Shown piece by piece: positions 45,682 to 58,727 of a stretch of 64,000 nt of DNA. The DNA comes from Congeria kusceri (taxonomy: Eukaryota; Mollusca; Bivalvia; Myida; Dreissenidae): the NCBI GenBank assembly GCA_027627225.1, contig CM051034.1, forward strand, positions 12,002,761-12,066,760. The letters run 5' to 3'. The number at the start of each line of letters is the position of its first letter. Position 1 is the first letter of the stretch. The notes under the pieces are model-generated. The model saw nothing but the letters and a program-made list of their open reading frames with translations. It did no database searches and was not told the DNA's origin. Both the position numbers and the translations under genes were made by a program.

Positions 45682-45927
45682 ATAAGAATGTGTGTCATAC
45701 ATAATCAAACAAAACGACTACGTTATTTGTATTCACATTGAATTCTTCGACATCTAAATCACTGATTATTATGTTACCCTCTTAAAGTGGTGCTTTCTTT
45801 TTCTATTCTGAATTATCAAGTAGTATTAGTAATTTATGGTCTTATTTAACATACAATATACTATCATTATGTAAGATTATACATATAGAATTTACTTCGA
45901 GTCGCAGTGATGTAATGCATATAAAAC
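45682..45927. other. Short non-coding stretch
   Basis: AT-rich, nothing recognised. Confidence 0.4.
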
Positions 45928-46010
45928 ATTCGTCCATTGAGAGCCAGAAGGGCTTATCAGCCTTCTTTGCACATATGCTGATAGGCCCTTTTGGCTTTCA
46001 TGGGACGAAT
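45928..46010. repeat. 83-bp palindromic hairpin element
   Basis: ATTCGTCC.TTGAGAGCCA and the inverted ATTCGTCCCATGAAAGCCA ends, continued by (A/G)AAGGGC.TATCAGC on both arms, give a stem of about 35 bp with a short loop. Probably a very small MITE. Confidence 0.75.
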
Positions 46011-46017
46011 TTTATGG

Positions 46018-46185
46018 TGTCCACCCTGTGATCGGGAGGTGGCGAGTCAGAACTTTACACAGGGAACGTTCTAATGATCTTTCTCAAAAGACACAAAGTA
46101 CTGGTTTTACCAAGGAATCGGACTCGAAAGTTTCTCAATAAGCCTCGGCTTTCGACACAATTGAGCTAAAATACATAGGTTTTAA
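46018..46185 (+). mobile_element. tRNA-derived SINE, third copy (diverged)
   Basis: + orientation. Shares GACACAAAGTACTGGTTTTACC, GGACTCGAAAGT, CAATAAGCCTCGGCTTTCGA and the tail GAGCTAAAATACATAGGTTT with 27261-27428 (minus). The B box is weak. A further 3' fragment is at about 46285-46340 and another at about 54870-54915. Confidence 0.7.
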
Positions 46186-46344
46186 ATAAATGAAGAATTG
46201 ACCTAGCTTTTAAATATAAAATGTCGCCACGTGTAGTGAAACGCTGTTTACAAAATGAATGCCATTTTGCCCACAGATATCATGCACAAGTGCAGGTTTT
46301 ACCCAAGAGACGGACTCGAGATGTGCTATAATTAAAACAAGGCA

Positions 46345-47525
46345 GTCCAAAGGACAGCTATATCCCCCGCCGTGATCCTTCATTATATTTTAAAAGTGAC
46401 TTTGAAGTATCACACTGACCTTAATCTGGCACAGTTGGACCAGATATGAAAGTACAGTTTCAGAAATTTAGATATGGAGCTGACATGCACATGGAAGCTC
46501 AAAATTTGACCTTTAAGTGTGACCTTGACTGCTCCATGCCTTCTGCACATCGCCTCAATGTGATAAACATTTGAGCCAAGTTTTATGAAAATCCTTCAAA
46601 GGGCATAGGAGATATGGAGCAGAAACAAAAATGGAGGCTCAAACATTTTACCTTCAAGTGTGACCTTGACCTTGCGGTGGCGTGACTGCCTCATGCCTTC
46701 TGCACATTGCCTCAATGTGATAAACATTTGAGGCAAGTTTCATGAAAATCCTTTAAATGGCACAGGAGATATAGAACGGACATGAAAATACAGGCTCAAA
46801 CATTCAACCTTCAAGTGTGACCTTGACCGTGAGTTGGCGTGACTGGCTTATGCCTTCTGCACATGGTCTCAATGAGCAAAACATTTCAGCCAAGTTTCAT
46901 GAAAATCCTTCAAATGGTATATGGGATATGGAGCGGACATTAAACACGGACACGAAAATGGAGGCTCAAAAATTTAACCTTCAAGTGTGACCTTGACCTT
47001 GAGCTGGCGTGAAAGGCCCATGCCTTCTGCACATCGTCTCAATGACCAAAACATTTTAGCCAAGTTTCATAAAATCCTTCAAAAGGCATAGGAAATATGG
47101 AGCGGACACGAAATGGAGGCTCGAACATTTGACCTTCAAGTGTAACCTTGACCTTGAGCCGGCGTGTCTAACTCATGCCTACTGCACATCGTCTCAATGA
47201 CCTAAACATTTGAGCCAAGTTTCATGAAAATCCTTCAAAGGGTATATGAGATATGGAGCGGCCCGAAATGGAGGCTCGAACATTTGACCTTCAAGTGTGA
47301 CCTTGTCTTGACCTTGAGCCGGCGTGACTGACTCATGCCTTCTGCACATCGTCTCAATGACCTAAACATTTGAGCCAAGTTTCATGAAAATCCTTCAAAG
47401 GGTATAGGAGATATGGAGCGGACACGAAACTGTTACGGGCAGACGGACGGACGGACAGACGGACGGACGGACGAATGGCATTCCTATAACCCCCCTCACA
47501 CTTTAAGACCGTTAAATGTCCTATA
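46345..47525 (+). repeat. Tandem repeat element, about 160-bp units
   Basis: Starts AAAACAAGGCAGTCCAAAGG, ends with (GGAC)n-like GACGGACGGACGGACGAATGG and CCCCCCTCACACTTTAAG. About six units with TTCAAGTGTGACCTTGACCT, CTCATGCCTTCTGCACATCG, GAGCCAAGTTTCATGAAAATCC and GAGATATGGAGCGGACA. Ends differ from the GCTCACCTGAG family. Confidence 0.8.
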
Positions 47526-48249
47526 TGGTATATGGAAATGAAATTGGTTTTGGTTTACAAATTATCAATGTATTCTACTTACGGAACAAATTATATCAGC
47601 TATAATTATATTAAAACAGATTTAGGCTGGCCTAATTTGTGTATCCAAGTTAGGCTATACACATGTTTATTGGATAAATGTGCTTCCTTAATTTTTCAAG
47701 TGTAAATACTCGTACATGCCTATTTTGCGCAAAATGTTTTCCCATAGATGACGTATTTTCTTGGCTTAATCATGAAAATCCAAAACTCGGTTTATTTTAA
47801 GGACTTTTACTTTCGCAAAACTGGGAACCCAATCAAATAATCCAGAAATTCTAGGAAACCGCGACTTTATATTTACTTTTGCGCAAAGCCTTTGTACTAA
47901 GAAGAAAACAAACCGTTTTATCTGTCGGTGTTATCTTAAATTTGGATAACTCAATTTCGCCATGTACGTACACAATTATTATCAATTTTTATGCTTTCTT
48001 TCTGTTTTTTTTAATTCAATGTCTCATCTATTTTTGCACAAAAAGCTAATGCTAATTTAACACTATTTTGTATGCTATGAATTGATAGTTAACGTACAGA
48101 TCGTGGAGCGCGGACATACTCAGTATCGTGATAAGCATGCTTTTGAAAACAGTTTTATTACAAGTAATTAAGTTATTTTTAATGTTTCTATTTATATGCT
48201 ACTCCATTTATCGATACGTGCATTTAAGGTCGATTTTTGATCGTTTTGA
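47526..48249. other. Non-coding stretch
   Basis: AT-rich, no gene recognised. Confidence 0.4.
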
Positions 48250-48480
48250 TCCAACTATCGATTGGGTAGTTCCGGGTCACTAACGACAAAAGAACTGTCT
48301 TCATTTTAAATGTACTTACAATCACGTAAACCTGTATATACTTTGAAAGACATATATCTCAGAATCAATATGCATGGTTTAAACATTTGATATCATTAAA
48401 TATGTTTGTTAAATATTGTGCTGAACTGTGCGGGAGTTCCGACTCAATTACATATATGTTCCGGGTCACTTGACACTTCT
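48250..48480 (+). promoter_or_regulatory. Inverted copy of the Gly-rich upstream region
   Basis: Matches the reverse complement of 43260-43480 and contains two TTCCGGGTCACT sites (about 48274 and 48457). It is oriented as if to serve the + strand gene at 52277, which lies 3.8 kb away because of the LINE inserted at 48913-51306. Confidence 0.5.
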
Positions 48481-49218
48481 ACTATACTTTCATTAAAGGG
48501 GTTGTCTTTAACTGTCAGATTGACTTATTAGTTGTCAAACGACACCACAAGGAAGATGTTGTCATTTCTGAAACCGGATAACAAATAAATCATAAGTTTG
48601 ACTAGAAAACTTAAATGTCAAAGTAAAAAAAAACATCCGCGAAATAAAAGAAAGCTGTACATTAACCGAAATGCGATAAACAATCCAAAGCGCATTCACG
48701 TACGAAATGTATGTATCACCAGTAACAGCCAGATCAACAATTTGATAACAATCACGAGCATATTGATAAATTGACAACCGAAGAATATAAGATTAACAAA
48801 ACACATAATGATGAGATAATATGTCATAAGATATAGCACCGTGCCGATGGTAACATCAACAATCTATATCACATATACAGTACAGCAGATAATAATTATG
48901 TTAAATGTGAACAGAACAGAACAGAACAGAACATTTTATTTAAGACTTGTACAAGTACATCGTCTACAACACATATCAATATAATACATGCAATCAACAT
49001 GACATAGCGTAGTGTTAAATAAATATATACAATTCATTCTAATCAATGCATATTTCGAACGTAGGAAATCGGAGGATGAACGTTAACCGTGTGTTAATTA
49101 TTAACGAAAGTTAGTGCATTTCTAACATTCATAGCTTCCTTAATAAACTTACACAGAATAAAAACATCTGATTTATTAGTTGAATTTAAAAGCTGGGTAA
49201 ATTTATAGACAGACGGTT

Positions 49219-50079
49219 TTACATAGAAATATCTTCTAATATATTTTTTTCTGATGTCAGTATAACAATTGCAATGATGGCAAAATGGTATTCGTCCTCT
49301 ATATCTGTAGAATTACAAAGTGTACAATATCTTTCCTCTCGTGGAATTCGATTATATCTTCCTGTTTGTATTCTGACAGGAAGTCCGTTTAATCTTAATC
49401 TACTCATGTATAAGCAATAACGTTTTGATAAAATATCTAAATATGACTCGTAATAATGTGTTGATTTACACAATTTATACTGACACAACATTGAGCTGTT
49501 GTCAATTTTTGACATCGTTTCTTGTTTAAAGGTGTCTATAATACGGGTTTTTAACTCATTCAAAAATAAATCCAGATTGATACTGCTAACATTATCAAAT
49601 ACATATGCAAATCCATAATCAGCTAACAACTTTCTTATATTTGCTGCCCAATTTAAATGTCCGTTATAACTATCAATAACAGAGTGGGAATAAATAGTTT
49701 TAACAATAATATTGTTTGAGCTAGCAATTTTCAGCCAGTATTTAATCATTATAATATATCTACTAATAAACAATGGATAACGTCCCAACTCACTATATGT
49801 AATTGCATTACAAGTATTTATTTTAACCTTTAACAATCGCTTGCAAAACTTAAGGTGGACTCTTTCAAGTTCTTTTGACTTAGTATAACCCCATACTTCA
49901 CAGGAATAATTCAATATAGGACTCACAAAGGCATCAAATAACTGACACATTGTCTTAGGACTTAAGTCAAACTCCTTACATTTGCATAAAAGAATGTTCA
50001 TTGCTTTCAAAGCTTTACCAACTAGGTGTTCCTGATTTAAAATAAATTTTCCAGTGTAATTAAAAATTGTTAAAATCAT
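49219..50079 (-). pseudogene. LINE ORF2 C-terminal region
   Basis: 286 codons continuing the element after a frameshift at about 50080-50130. Contains the post-RT block F-V-S-P-I-L-N-Y-S-C-E-V-W-G and a terminal Cys/His cluster (Y-C-T-L-C-N-S-T-D then D-E-Y-H-F). Homologous to the frame at 346-978. The frame degrades at the end (A-I-I-A-I-V replaces the expected final Cys region). Confidence 0.8.
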
Positions 50080-50120
50080 TTACAACTTCTATTTTTTGTC
50101 CATCGTATGACCAGTTTTTA

Positions 50121-51167
50121 CTATTTAATAATCCACCCCTTTTTACGAAAAACCATAATTTTAGTCTTCGAAGTATTTACCTTGAGTCCCCAGGTATCAC
50201 AATATGTCTTTAAACTATTTAAATTTTGTTGTACCTCACATGGGGTTTTACGTAAAATGGCCATATCGTCTGCAAAAAATAGAAGTATCAAAACAATATA
50301 ATCTAAAACTAGGCCACAGTCAGTATCTTTTTGTAAACACAACTCTAAATCTTCGACAAAAATAGAAAACAATAGAGGTGACATTACTTGGCCTTGACGC
50401 AAGCCCACTGCATATTCAAAGTAATCAGAATAATTAGAACACAGTTTAACACGAGATTTAACATGCTGATACATATCTCTTACAATTCTTAAAAGTTTTC
50501 CACGTACACCACAATTGTATAATTTCAACCACAAACCATTTCTATAAATAGAATCAAAACATTTCATCATGTCAACGAAAATAACATATAACCTTTTGTT
50601 TTCACTAATATATTTTTGCACCAATGACATAAGTACAAATATTGCATCAACAGTGGATCTACCTTTACGGAATCCGAATTGCGCATCCGAAATAGTGTTG
50701 TGCTCATTACAAAACTGCTCAATTCGCTTGTTTATAACTGTAGTAAAAAGCTTCGCTAAACAACTAACCAATGTAATTCCTCTATAATTATTCACATCGT
50801 TTTTATCACCCTTTTTATGCAATGGGATAATTATACCTTCAGTCCAGTTATCTGGAAAATAACCTGAGTTTAGTATAGAAATAAACAGATCACACAAATG
50901 TGATGATAAAATATCAATACTTTCAATTAAGTATTCATTTAAAATACAGTCACTGCCAAAAGCTTTGTTCCGTTTCAAAGATTTCACAGCGGTAACGATT
51001 TCATTAACGGTTAAAGGTTCATCTAGTTCAGGAAAATATTCATTAGGATAATTAAAATCATTGTTTTCGCAAAAAGTCTCCGCCTGAACATTTTCACAAT
51101 AAAAAATGTTGTTACTTAAATTTGAAAAATATTCTTTGAACTCATTTAATGATAAATTATTTCCCAC
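50121..51167 (-). pseudogene. LINE reverse transcriptase domain (broken ORF2)
   Basis: 348 open codons. Visible RT blocks in order: W-T-E-G-I-I-I-P-L-H-K-K-G-D (about 109-122), N-N-Y-R-G-I-T-L-V-S (about 126-135), Q-F-G-F-R-K-G-R-S-T-V-D-A (about 163-175), F-V-D-M-M-K-C-F-D-S-I (about 196-206, first catalytic Asp), G-L-R-Q-G-Q-V-M-S-P-L-L-F (about 253-265), the F-A-D-D-M catalytic box (about 298-302) and G-L-K-V-N-T-S-K-T-K (about 327-336). This is the layout of non-LTR RTs. Upstream a frameshift near 51170 separates it from F-W-K-Y-F-T-N-E, and downstream the frame stops at 50121 while homology continues in another frame. Catalytic residues are intact but the protein is not continuous. Confidence 0.85.
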
Positions 51168-51320
51168 ATTACTCGTTCGTTTGTGAAATATTTCCAGAAC
51201 TCTTTTGGTTTACTCTTTTTTAAGTTTTGAATTTCAACCATCTTTCGCTTGTAAAATATTGACTTCTTTTTACGTATGAAATTTTTATAATTCTGTTCTT
51301 CTGTTCTGTTAAATGTGAAC

Positions 51321-52276
51321 ATAAAGCTGAATGGTACCCTATACTTTTATGTGAAGGGCACTAGATCATTGTATACAAATGTATAAACAGCATTCTAAAT
51401 ATGGAACTCCCAGTCCCTTCTTCTATTAAAGACACTATATTAAACAATCTGGCAGCTTTTGAATACATATAATACACACATATACTATATCTTGCATGCC
51501 ATACATTGATCAACTGTAGTAATGATATTAATGAGATCAACTAAATGAACACATTTAATGGTGTTCTTGCAAACGGCTGACACCAGTTTTCAGTCTGAAA
51601 TACCACGAACAGCTATTATATTATTTATAACTTATAACTTATAGAAGAGTAAATCAAAACTATCCGATGCATACCTATAACATTTCCCTTATTTGTATAA
51701 CAAATAATATCACTTGGTCAATAAATAATTGTCATACATTGTGCATGAGTCAACTGACCCAACCAACCGATGGAGAAATTCCATATGGCATGTACATTAG
51801 AATGTCTTGATATATCCCCCTTAAACAATGAGGACCGTTCAAGTGACCCGGATCACCCCAATACACATGTATTGTTGTTACCGTTGTTTTGTGCAGTAAT
51901 ATGGCAAGAAGGGTTTTCCTATGTATACAGTACAAAGAATATATATATATATGTACCAATTGATACCATAAATGTGCCCATTTACCGGATATTTTCCATG
52001 TTTTATCGCGATGAATAAACCGTACCCTAGTTTCTGTAATCGGTGTTCAGGTAGATTTTTTAAAATGCATTTCTCATAAAATACCGTTTCGGTTCATTGA
52101 TCAGCGTACAGAGTTGAAACTTCGGTGATTTACTGCAAATGTATTGCTGTTCAAACACCAGTTAAATAAAAATCGAAATGGGAACCATTAATCTTAAAGT
52201 GACCCGGAACTACCAGTGATTAGTAATTCCTTCAATAACTGTAATGAGTTCTTGATAATTTTAAATTGTATGTAGA
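51321..52276. other. Region 5' of Gly-rich copy B
   Basis: Non-coding. Two further AGTGACCCGGA motifs, at about 51843 and 52199, resemble those in the duplicated upstream block. Confidence 0.45.
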
Positions 52277-53171
<895 letters not shown>

Positions 53172-54690
53172 CCCATGAAACGAAACGTCAACAAACTTCT
53201 GTTCTACTTCGTATTTTCTACGATAATTAAAATTCCATTATGTAACATTACTCTAAAATCTTACTTGTGTTGAAATATGTATTTTAATGGCATTTTTTCA
53301 ACGAAACAAAGTATTTCGGAATGATTCCTAATCCGGCAACGTTTTATAAAATACGATCTGTAGTACTTTTGTTCATAGTTAAGTACTGTTGTTGATGTCA
53401 ATTCAAATACGTTTAACTTTCTGTTTTATTTAAGTTATATTGTTGATGTCAATTAATATACGTTTCACTTTCGTTTTTAGTTAAAGTAAATCAAATAATC
53501 TAGTTCCCCCCCCCCCCCATTTTCTTTGAGTGACAAAACATTTTCAAACTACGATTGTTTTTCTTTACATATTATATAATAATTAGTATAATTTGTAATT
53601 ATAATTAAATAATGGGACTTTAATTAAACTACATCATGTAAACTGTTGTGTCATTGAAAGTCTCGATCTTTTAATTACTAGACTATACGTATTGACTGTT
53701 GGGCTATTATAGCTATGTAGACCGATTGACGTACAGTAGATTCTAAATGAGATAAATACACTGTAATGTGTCATTCATTTATCAGAATAAAATATATCTT
53801 TAACTCCGGCGTTCTTGTTTTTACGCCTGGGCATTACAATATCTGTTTTGTTAAGCAGCAAATACCTTTTAGAATACAACATACGGAAGATTGTGCGCTT
53901 AAGTCCGAATAAAATTAATTTAGAGTTTTATCCTATCATTTCACTCGAATATCAACGCTTAACTATTAACCTATTTTACGCAAAATGTACGACACAAAGA
54001 TTATGAAGCACTCAGTGTTTTTTTGCTAAATTTAGTGCCTTTTAAAGGTAGTTTTCCCTGACAAAATATTCTCCATTTTCCCCCAAAATTGTCAATTTTA
54101 TTCAGCCTTGTAAGTAGTATTTTACAGGTTGGTGCGTAAATAGAAAAAAGCAATTATTGAATGACAATTTTCATGAAAAATAAACTTTTTAAAACTTCAC
54201 CTATTTTTAAATTTGTCGCTAAAAAACCCATTTCATGGGCACAGGCAGTTAGGAAATTTTGAGAAACAAAATCACTGGCACGTGTAAATGCTGCCAATGA
54301 ACTATTTAACATTATAGCTGGGGAGTTTTTAAATATTAGTGGCAAAAACCAGAAAGGTCTATGGCCGAACAATCACAGTGATGTTATATGGACGTGTGTG
54401 CCCCGACTTGTGAGACTGTGTGATCAATCCATCATGGGGCGTTTAAGGGATCTGTTTTAAAGACACGAAGTAGTATACATGTTCTACACAGGAAAGGGAC
54501 CCAAAAATGTATCAATGTGTGTGTATTTCGAAGTTTATGAGGTCCTTCCGCGCCGAAGCTGCATTATGTGAGGATCCGGGGTGTGTCCCAGAGCCCCTGG
54601 CTAATTTACTTTAGAGACACATCGAAAGTTAGGACGAATTTTGAATCACAGGTGCAATTTCCTGCTATTTATTGTTATCTGAAATATTCT
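53172..54690. other. Non-coding stretch
   Basis: AT-rich, with a C homopolymer at about 53505-53518. Short frames at 53815-54006 and 54154-54372 have no support. Confidence 0.4.
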
Positions 54691-54696
54691 TAATTT

Positions 54697-54855
54697 TAGT
54701 TTGGTCATGTGCTTTAGGGGGAAGCTGGAGTACCCCGGAGGAAACCCCACCTGTCCGGTATGGTGACCACCAACCAAACTCACATGTGTGTGGAGCGAAC
54801 AGGGACAGCCTAGGTGAGAAGCGAGTGTATCAACCACCTAGCTAGCCGGACAGCC
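54697..54855 (-). mobile_element. tRNA-derived SINE, different family
   Basis: On the minus strand the head reads GTCCGGCTAGCTAGGTGGTT (A-box-like TAGCTAGGTGG) and CCTGTTCGCTCC (B-box-like). A conserved central block includes GGGGTTTCCTCCGGGGTACT. Distinct from the SINE at 27261-27428. Confidence 0.65.
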
Positions 54856-55441
54856 AAATAATGTATCAATAAGCAATAGGTTGTCGACACAATCGAGCTA
54901 TAATGAATAAGTTTAAAAATAATGGTGTGCAATACGCTGTAAGATTGCGTGTTTATTCATAAAGCTTAGGTTTGTTAAATCCTCGTCAAACGATATTAAT
55001 TACTAATGACTGATCTTCTACGAAATTGCGGCTTCAACAATACTTCTTACGCAGAGAGAAGCGATCAGACAACATTCAAAACATGTCTGCTACGAAGAAA
55101 ACAATCTGATTGAAATATTCGACGTAACTTTAGCTTTGGACAACTTTGAGTACGTATCTTGCAATTTATTCAATTTTAGAAATTTAATCTTATCGTAATA
55201 TTTGTAAAATTTTTACTATTTTATATAAGAAAACATATTTATTATTATTTAATATATGATATATTAGTATATATTTTATTTGTATATATACGCGCATGAC
55301 TAATACTATCAGCATTCTTGTCAGCAAAAAATTGGTGATGTATATATAATATGTCCCTGCATATTCGTGAATTCTGATCATAACGTTTGATGTTCTTTCA
55401 GCGTCTAACAATTAACACTCAATAAAAGTTTCTAGATAAAA
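54856..55441. other. Region 5' of Gly-rich copy C
   Basis: Contains a SINE tail fragment (about 54870-54915) and AT-rich DNA with TATATA runs at 55245-55290. Confidence 0.4.
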
Positions 55442-55804
55442 ATGGTAAACGGGGGCAGTGGCGGTGGCGGTGCTGGTTATATTTTTGGCGGCGGATCGGA
55501 TGGTGGTAGCTGCAGCGGCGGCAAAAAAAGTCGTTCACCGATTTGACCCTGTGGGCGTAGTCACAGGGTCAACTTCGTATTTCAGAACCACCATGTCATC
55601 CATAGGAATTGGTAAGTGGTTATTTAATTATGTTGTTATTTCTGGCTCAATAACAAACCTGTTCATCGCCAAAAACAACTACTGTTTCTACTGTTATCAT
55701 TACTGCCAATGCCATAAAAATAATAAGAGCTATTCGAGAATTATATTATAATGATGAAGAAGAAGATGATGATGAAGTAAGGATGACGCTGCTGCTACTA
55801 CTTA

Positions 55805-55857
<53 letters not shown>

Positions 55858-56008
55858 CATCATCATTATTATTATCATTATTGAAATAAGAATATATAAA
55901 GAAAGCAATACAGAAATTAAAACAATAAATAAAGAAACAAAACATTATGTTTATGATATTGTAGGCGAGCTCGGAAATGGAAGGAATTATGGACATACCT
56001 TACGTTAG
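55442..56008 (+). pseudogene. Glycine-rich protein gene, copy C (frameshifted)
   Basis: Exon 1 55442-55611 starts M-V-N-G-G-S-G-G-G-G and has I-F-G-G-G in register with copy B's M-F-G-G-G. The ATG frame stops at codon 35, just after an A7 run at about 55524-55530. One base fewer in that run would keep the frame open to I-G-I and the donor ATTG|GTAAGT, which is at the same place and phase as in copy B. Exon 2 55965-56008 (acceptor GATATTGTAG) encodes G-E-L-G-N-G-R-N-Y-G-H-T-L-R-stop. The intron carries GAA/GAT and TTA microsatellites. Either a recent pseudogene, a sequencing error in the A run, or a protein of 34 residues. Confidence 0.5.
55744..55876. repeat. Triplet microsatellites in the intron of copy C
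   Basis: GAA/GAT-rich start followed by CTGCTGCTACTACT and a (TTA)n run of about 20 units ending in CATCATCATT. Confidence 0.9.
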
Positions 56009-56398
56009 TTCTTGGAACAATCGGTCAACGATTTTCCTAGTGTTTTTCTTTCTATCACATATAAATTTTGTTTGGGCTTTTGGACCGTACGGACATATGG
56101 GCTATTGAAACTTTGTGTTGCAATCTATAAATACGGGACTGCGGTCTGTTAAACGAAATGTGTCAATCAAGTTATTATTATAGTATTTGATATTTATGTA
56201 CATGTAGAATTATCCTTTTAGTAGTGTACTTAATAAAATTTTCAAACCTTTTACAATTTGTTATACCGCATATAAATTTATCAATCAAGTTATCATTAAA
56301 GTATTTATACATGTGCATATATATTTTTCCTTTTATTTTTTCTTCATAACATGTTCAACCCTGTTACAATTTGTAATACCGCGTATAAATCAGTTGAA

Positions 56399-57526
56399 CA
56401 TCTTGTGTTTGGGTAGGTGGCAATGTATAGCACAATAGTTATTTACATCTTGTGTTTGGGTAGGTGGCAATGTATAGCACAATAGTTATTTACATCTTGT
56501 GTTTGGGTTGGTGGCAATGTATAGCACAATAGTTATTTACATCTTGTGTTTGGGTTGGTGGCAATGTATAGCACAATAGTTATTTACATCTTGTGTTTGG
56601 GTAGGTGGCAATGTATAGCACAATAGTTATTTACATCTTGTGTTTGGGTAGGTGGCAATGTATAGCACAATAGTTATTTACATCTTGTGTTTGGGTAGGT
56701 GGCAATGTATAGCACAATAGTTATTTACATCTTGTGTTTGGGTAGGCGGCAATGTATAGCACAATAGTTATTTACATCTTGTGTTTGCGTTGGTGGCAAT
56801 GTATAGCACAATAGTTATTTACATCTTGTGTTTGGGTAGGTGGCAATGTATAGCACAATAGTTATTTACATCTTGTGTTTGGGTTGGTGGCAATGTATAG
56901 CACAATAGTTATTTACATCTTGTGTTTGCGTTGGTGGCAATGTATAGCACAATAGTTATTTACATCTTGTGTTTGGGTTGGTGGCAATGTATAGCACAAT
57001 AGTTATTTACATCTTGTGTTTGGGTTGGTGGCAATGTATAGCACAATAGTTATTTACATCTTGTGTTTGCGTTGGTGGCAATGTATAGCACAATAGTTAT
57101 TTACATCTTGTGTTTGCGTTGGTGGCAATGTATAGCACAATAGTTATTTACATCTTGTGTTTGGGTAGGTGGCAATGTATAGCACAATAGTTATTTATAT
57201 CTTGTGTTTGGGTAGGTGGCAATATATAGCACAATAGTTATTTACATCTTGTGTTTGGGTAGGCGGCAATGTATAGCACAATAGTTATTTACATCTTGTG
57301 TTTGGGTTAGTGGCAATGTATAGCACAATAGTTATTTACATCTTGTGTTTGGGTAGGTGGCAATATATAGCACAATAGTTATTTACATCTTGTGTTTGGG
57401 TAGGTGGCAATATATAGCACAATAGTTATTTACATCTTGTGTTTGGGTAGGTGGCAATGTATAGCACAATAGTTATTTACATCTTGTGTTTGGGTAGGTG
57501 GCAATGTATAGCACAATAGTTATTTA
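56399..57526. repeat. 47-bp satellite, 24 copies
   Basis: 1128 bp equal exactly 24 x 47 with no insertion or deletion. The unit starts CATCTTGTGTTTGGGTAGGT and ends AGCACAATAGTTATTTA. Variation is confined almost entirely to GGGTAGG / GGGTTGG / GCGTTGG, a T/C in GG(T/C)GG, and CAAT(G/A). Confidence 0.97.
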
Positions 57527-58727
57527 GTACTTCGTTCGTTTTTGTTTCTGTGGATTTTTCGCCGTATTTTTAACAGTATTTCAGTCATATAACGACGGTC
57601 AGTTAACCTACTCACACTTTTCCAGGGCAAGCTAAGCCGATCTAAGCTGTTAACTAGTACTAAGTGCACATACTTATGCCATAGGAGACAACTGCCCTAC
57701 TTGAATCAGAGGTAGGGAGAATGTCCGTAGAAATTATTGAATGACCAATCTCCACACAAGTTACCTGACCGGCCAGGGGAGTGATCTGTAATTCCCTTAT
57801 TAAAACGTACTTCATTCATTATGGTACAAAAACTTTCATGAAATGTTGATCGCATTTTCCATGTTGGCAATGTCCACGAACATCTCTGACAGTCATTATA
57901 ATAGAAACATTTGGTTAATAAATTGATCAAGATGTTAATTAACGAGTTTATTTTTAAATGTTTATACATTAGGTAATTTTTAAAACACGCTACAACTATT
58001 ACATATAGACAAGTGACAACATTGAAACAAAATAGTGAATATAACAATGTTTTCTTCTTGGTCTTATTTTAACATTTAATATGTGCTGGTTAGTCCTCGA
58101 CGACTCAGTTTTTAAAACAATACATGTATGTGTCATAAAAAATAAATTCAGATGCGCATTGTTTTTGGTCTGGAAAACACTACTTAACAATCGTGACATT
58201 ATAATAACCGCACAACACAACGTTTACTTTGTAAATATATATAGAAAAGAGTATATATAAAATTATTGTCATTAAACTGCAACATGGTGAAAAAAACCAG
58301 CAAAACACACACACCAAAACCACACAACAATAAAAAACAAAAAACGAAATAGTAAAAAAATATTACAACTATGCATGTTATATCCATAAATAAATATCCA
58401 ACATATCAGATACAAAAGACAAAGAATAAAACACTTGTTTTTGTAAATATTATATTTTATAGAATACTATTAAAAAAAGCCACAATTTTGAGGAGTATTC
58501 ACAATGGACGTCAAAACAATTTAACTATATAACACAACAATGTTGTATACCCGGCAAGAATGAAAAACAGAAATAAATGATGAAATAACTTTGATGCAAA
58601 TACGCGATTTGAACAACCTTTGCAGTCACAAGCGACAATCAACAGATGTATGGTAAATATGAACATGGTATTGGACATGAAAGTAAGATAATGTCGAAAT
58701 TTAAATTGGCCGTGTATAAACTGTGTA
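57527..58727. other. Non-coding stretch
   Basis: No gene recognised. The 113-codon minus frame at 57706-58047 lacks any domain or splice support, and the 62-codon frame at 58199-58387 is hydrophobic by composition. Confidence 0.4.

Larger units (their letters stand above)
48913..51306 (-). mobile_element. 5'-truncated LINE with 14-bp target-site duplication
   Basis: Flanked by TGTTAAATGTGAAC at 48899-48912 and 51307-51320. The 3' end on the minus strand terminates in ATAAAATGTTC followed by about four TGTTC units. The interior encodes a reverse transcriptase and the C-terminal region, both broken by frameshifts. The endonuclease domain is missing, so this is a 5'-truncated insertion. Family not assigned. 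Confidence 0.9.

Noticed and set aside
57706..58047. 113-codon minus-strand frame
   Set aside because: No recognisable domain, splice context or codon pattern; likely chance in AT-rich DNA.
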